Below, one piece after another: positions 7,997 through 9,597 of a stretch of 9,597 bases of DNA. Below the pieces are notes generated by a model, which was not told where the DNA came from, searched no databases, and worked only from the letters and a program-made list of their open reading frames with translations. Source of the stretch: Clostridia bacterium (GTDB lineage: Bacteria > Bacillota > Clostridia > Oscillospirales > CAG-272); contig JAGCYR010000186.1 of assembly GCA_017960705.1 (NCBI GenBank), positions 1-9,597 of the forward strand, given 5' to 3'. The translations under genes were made by a program, and so were the position numbers. Positions within the stretch are counted from its first letter, which is position 1. Each line of letters opens with the position of its first letter.

Positions 7997-9091
7997 ATGA
8001 AACTCGGTATCGTCGGTCTTCCCAACGTGGGGAAGAGCACGCTCTTCAACGCCCTCACCAACGCGGGCGCGGAATCTGCAAACTATCCGTTCTGCACCAT
8101 CGACCCGAACGTCGGCATCGTCGCCGTCCCCGACAAACGGCTGGACGTGCTCGCCGACATGTATCACCCCGAAAAGTACACCCCCGCCGTCATCGAGTTC
8201 GTCGATATCGCGGGGCTTGTCCGCGGCGCGTCGAAGGGGGAAGGGCTGGGGAACAAGTTCCTCTCGAACATCCGCGAGTGCGACGCGATCGTTCACGTCG
8301 TGCGCTGCTTTGACGACGACGATATCGTTCACGTCGACGGCGGAGTCGATCCCGTCCGCGACGTCGAGACCATCAATCTCGAGCTGATCTTCTCCGACCT
8401 CGAGATCGTCGACCGCCGGATCGACCGCCTCTCCAAACTGGTGAAGAACGACAAGTCGCTCGCCCCCGAGTTCGCCGCGCTTGAAAAGGTCAAGGCGGGG
8501 CTTGACGGCGGTCTCTGCGCGCGGGCGCTCGACCTTACGGACGACGAAAAAGAACTGCTCGCGGAAACCCCGCTCCTGACCCTGAAACCCATCATCTACG
8601 TCGCCAACATCGCCGAGGGGGAAGTCGGGGGCGCGTACGAACAGAATCCCTATTATACCGCGCTCAAAAAACACGCCGAGTCCGAGCGCGCCGGGATCGT
8701 CGCCGTCTGCGCGCAGATCGAGGCGGAGCTCTCCGAGATGGAGGGCGAGGAGAAATCTTTCTTCCTTGCAGACCTCGGGATCGGCGAGAGCGGTCTTGAC
8801 AAGCTCGTCAAGGAGAGCTATTCGTTGCTCGGGCTGATCAGCTACCTGACCGCCGGACCGAAAGAGGTGCGCGCGTGGACCATCACGAAGGGGACCAAAG
8901 CGCCGCAGGCGGCGGGGAAGATCCACTCTGATTTCGAGCGGGGCTTCATCAGAGCCGAGATCGTGTCCTACGACGACCTGATCCGCGAGGGCTCGATGAA
9001 CGCCGTCAAGGAAAAAGGTCTTCTCCGCAGCGAAGGCAAGGAATACGTGATGCAGGACGGAGACGTCGTATTGTTCAGGTTCAACGTGTAA
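7997..9091 (+). CDS. ychF: YchF/OLA1-family P-loop ATPase
   Basis: This is a ribosome-associated, TRAFAC-class P-loop protein of the Obg group that prefers ATP and is linked to translation and stress response. The 364-residue product shows G1 GLPNVGKST (7-15), switch region YPFCTIDPNVG (30-40), G3 DIAGLV (71-76) and the non-canonical G4 NIAE (204-207), a change from NKxD that goes with ATP use in this family. It also has a coiled-coil stretch and the C-terminal TGS-type domain with TAGPKEVRAWTITKGTKAPQAAGKIH (about 285-310) and DFERGFIRAE. The length matches the family (about 363). The ATG at 7997 is chosen because GGGAGGAAAG (7979-7988) precedes it and the protein then begins with the conserved MKLGIVGLPN. 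An in-frame ATG at 7949 overlaps the -10 and is rejected. Confidence 0.97.
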   Translation: MKLGIVGLPNVGKSTLFNALTNAGAESANYPFCTIDPNVGIVAVPDKRLDVLADMYHPEKYTPAVIEFVDIAGLVRGASKGEGLGNKFLSNIRECDAIVHVVRCFDDDDIVHVDGGVDPVRDVETINLELIFSDLEIVDRRIDRLSKLVKNDKSLAPEFAALEKVKAGLDGGLCARALDLTDDEKELLAETPLLTLKPIIYVANIAEGEVGGAYEQNPYYTALKKHAESERAGIVAVCAQIEAELSEMEGEEKSFFLADLGIGESGLDKLVKESYSLLGLISYLTAGPKEVRAWTITKGTKAPQAAGKIHSDFERGFIRAEIVSYDDLIREGSMNAVKEKGLLRSEGKEYVMQDGDVVLFRFNV

Positions 9092-9178
9092 AGGGCGGCG
9101 TATTTCGCGCAGAACGAAAAGCATCGATGAACGCATTCTGCATAGCGTTTTATGTTCCCGAATGACGTAAATCAAAAG

Positions 9179-9210
9179 AAAGCCCGCGGTTTCAAAAAAC
9201 CGCGGGCTTT
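9179..9210. terminator. Bidirectional terminator between ychF and rarA
   Basis: AAAGCCCGCGGTTT (9179-9192) and AAACCGCGGGCTTT (9197-9210) form a perfect 14-bp stem with a CAAA loop. The symmetry lets it act on both convergent transcripts. Confidence 0.9.
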
Positions 9211-9220
9211 ATGCTTTTCT

Positions 9221-9308
9221 ATCCCCGTTCTCGCCCTCTCGACGTATATAGATACGCCTTCGGAGCGAGAGCGGGGATTCTGCATCGGAATCCGCTCGCC
9301 CTCGGGCG
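9221..9308. other. Hairpin-rich stretch downstream of rarA
   Basis: ATCCCCGTTCTCGC (9221-9234) pairs with GCGAGAGCGGGGAT (9265-9278) over 14 positions with one G-U pair. Inside it CGTAT (9243-9247) pairs with ATACG (9252-9256). A competing stem, GGATTC (9275-9280) with GAATCC (9288-9293), reuses part of the long arm, and CGCCC/GGGCG (9297-9301, 9304-9308) adds a third. No T-run follows, so it is not a plain terminator. It would be the 3' untranslated region of rarA, before the shared terminator. Confidence 0.5.
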
Positions 9309-9317
9309 GCGTGGAGG

Positions 9318-9597
9318 TCAGTTCTTTTTCCCCTTGATCTTTTCGGCGTATTCCTTCGCCGCCTGTTCGGTGCGGTTCTCGCCGTATTCGTAGTATTTCC
9401 GACCGACCAGATCGTTCGGCAGATACTGCTGCTCCACATAGTGCCCCGGGAAGGCGTGCGGGTAGAGATAACCCTTGAAGAGCGGGGCGGCGAGGTGTTC
9501 CGGGACCGTGGTTCCGGCGCCCTTTTCCAGATCCTTCACCGCGGCTTCGTAGGCGGCGTTGGCGCTGTTGGATTTGGGCGCGGTCGCAAGGAGCACC
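9318..9597 (-). CDS. rarA: RarA/MgsA-type replication-associated recombination ATPase, C-terminal part (cut by window edge)
   Basis: About 92 C-terminal residues are visible. APKSNSANAAYEAAV, VPEHL, GYLYPHAFPGHYVEQQYLPNDLVGRKYYEYGENRTEQ is the conserved end of the MgsA/RarA C-terminal domain (tetramerisation region) of this AAA+ clamp-loader-like protein, which acts at stalled replication forks. The Walker motifs lie outside the window. The reading frame runs through the edge, so the start is not here, and a GTG near 9596 is an internal Val codon. It ends in a Lys-rich KIKGKKN tail and TGA (9318-9320), followed by structured DNA and a shared terminator. Confidence 0.92.
   Translation of the reverse strand, partial: VLLATAPKSNSANAAYEAAVKDLEKGAGTTVPEHLAAPLFKGYLYPHAFPGHYVEQQYLPNDLVGRKYYEYGENRTEQAAKEYAEKIKGKKN

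Noticed and set aside
7733..9175. Long open frame antisense to ychF
   Set aside because: It lies opposite a complete YchF protein with promoter and ribosome binding site, and resembles no family.

Overview
The window looks like chromosomal DNA from an uncultured, GC-rich, spore-forming member of the Clostridia (Bacillota). The grounds are a CtsR/ClpC pair, an OmpR-type regulator with a Gram-positive style promoter, a SpoIID-like and peptidoglycan-binding operon, an enlarged clostridial-type PRPP synthetase, strong GGAGG ribosome binding sites and textbook sigma-A promoters. Finer placement (Oscillospirales or Christensenellales-like) is a guess.

Layout from left to right. Positions 1-35 may hold the last ten codons of a plus-strand gene, followed by a perfect 15-bp bidirectional terminator (40-74). 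Positions 76-275 hold an array of eight small palindromes. The stems all differ. The linkers are constant: ATGATG/ACGATG in the left half and the reverse complement CATCAT in the right half. A second bidirectional terminator (278-307) ends clpC and overlaps its last codons. The minus-strand operon ctsR-clpC (3204 down to 291) has its own sigma-A promoter and lacks mcsA and mcsB between the two genes. Upstream on the same strand is a tight three-gene operon (5721 down to 3328). It encodes a transthyretin-like/carboxypeptidase-regulatory-like protein, a SpoIID-like protein with three peptidoglycan-binding repeats, and a small protein with two such repeats. A sporulation-type promoter is possible there.

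Divergent from that operon is prs (5883-7013), which converges on an orphan OmpR/PhoB response regulator (7754 to 7065) at a shared bidirectional terminator. The 242-bp gap between the regulator and the divergent ychF gene contains two back-to-back sigma-A promoters and a 10-bp inverted repeat at the predicted start of the regulator transcript. ychF (7997-9091) converges on the 3' end of rarA/mgsA (9597 to 9318, cut by the window edge). Between them are a strong bidirectional terminator and a stretch rich in alternative hairpins.

Functionally the genes are housekeeping and stress/sporulation functions: proteolysis control, spore envelope, PRPP supply, signalling, a translation-associated ATPase and replication-fork repair. 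The one element that known families do not explain is the palindrome array at 76-275, which is the best candidate for something undescribed.
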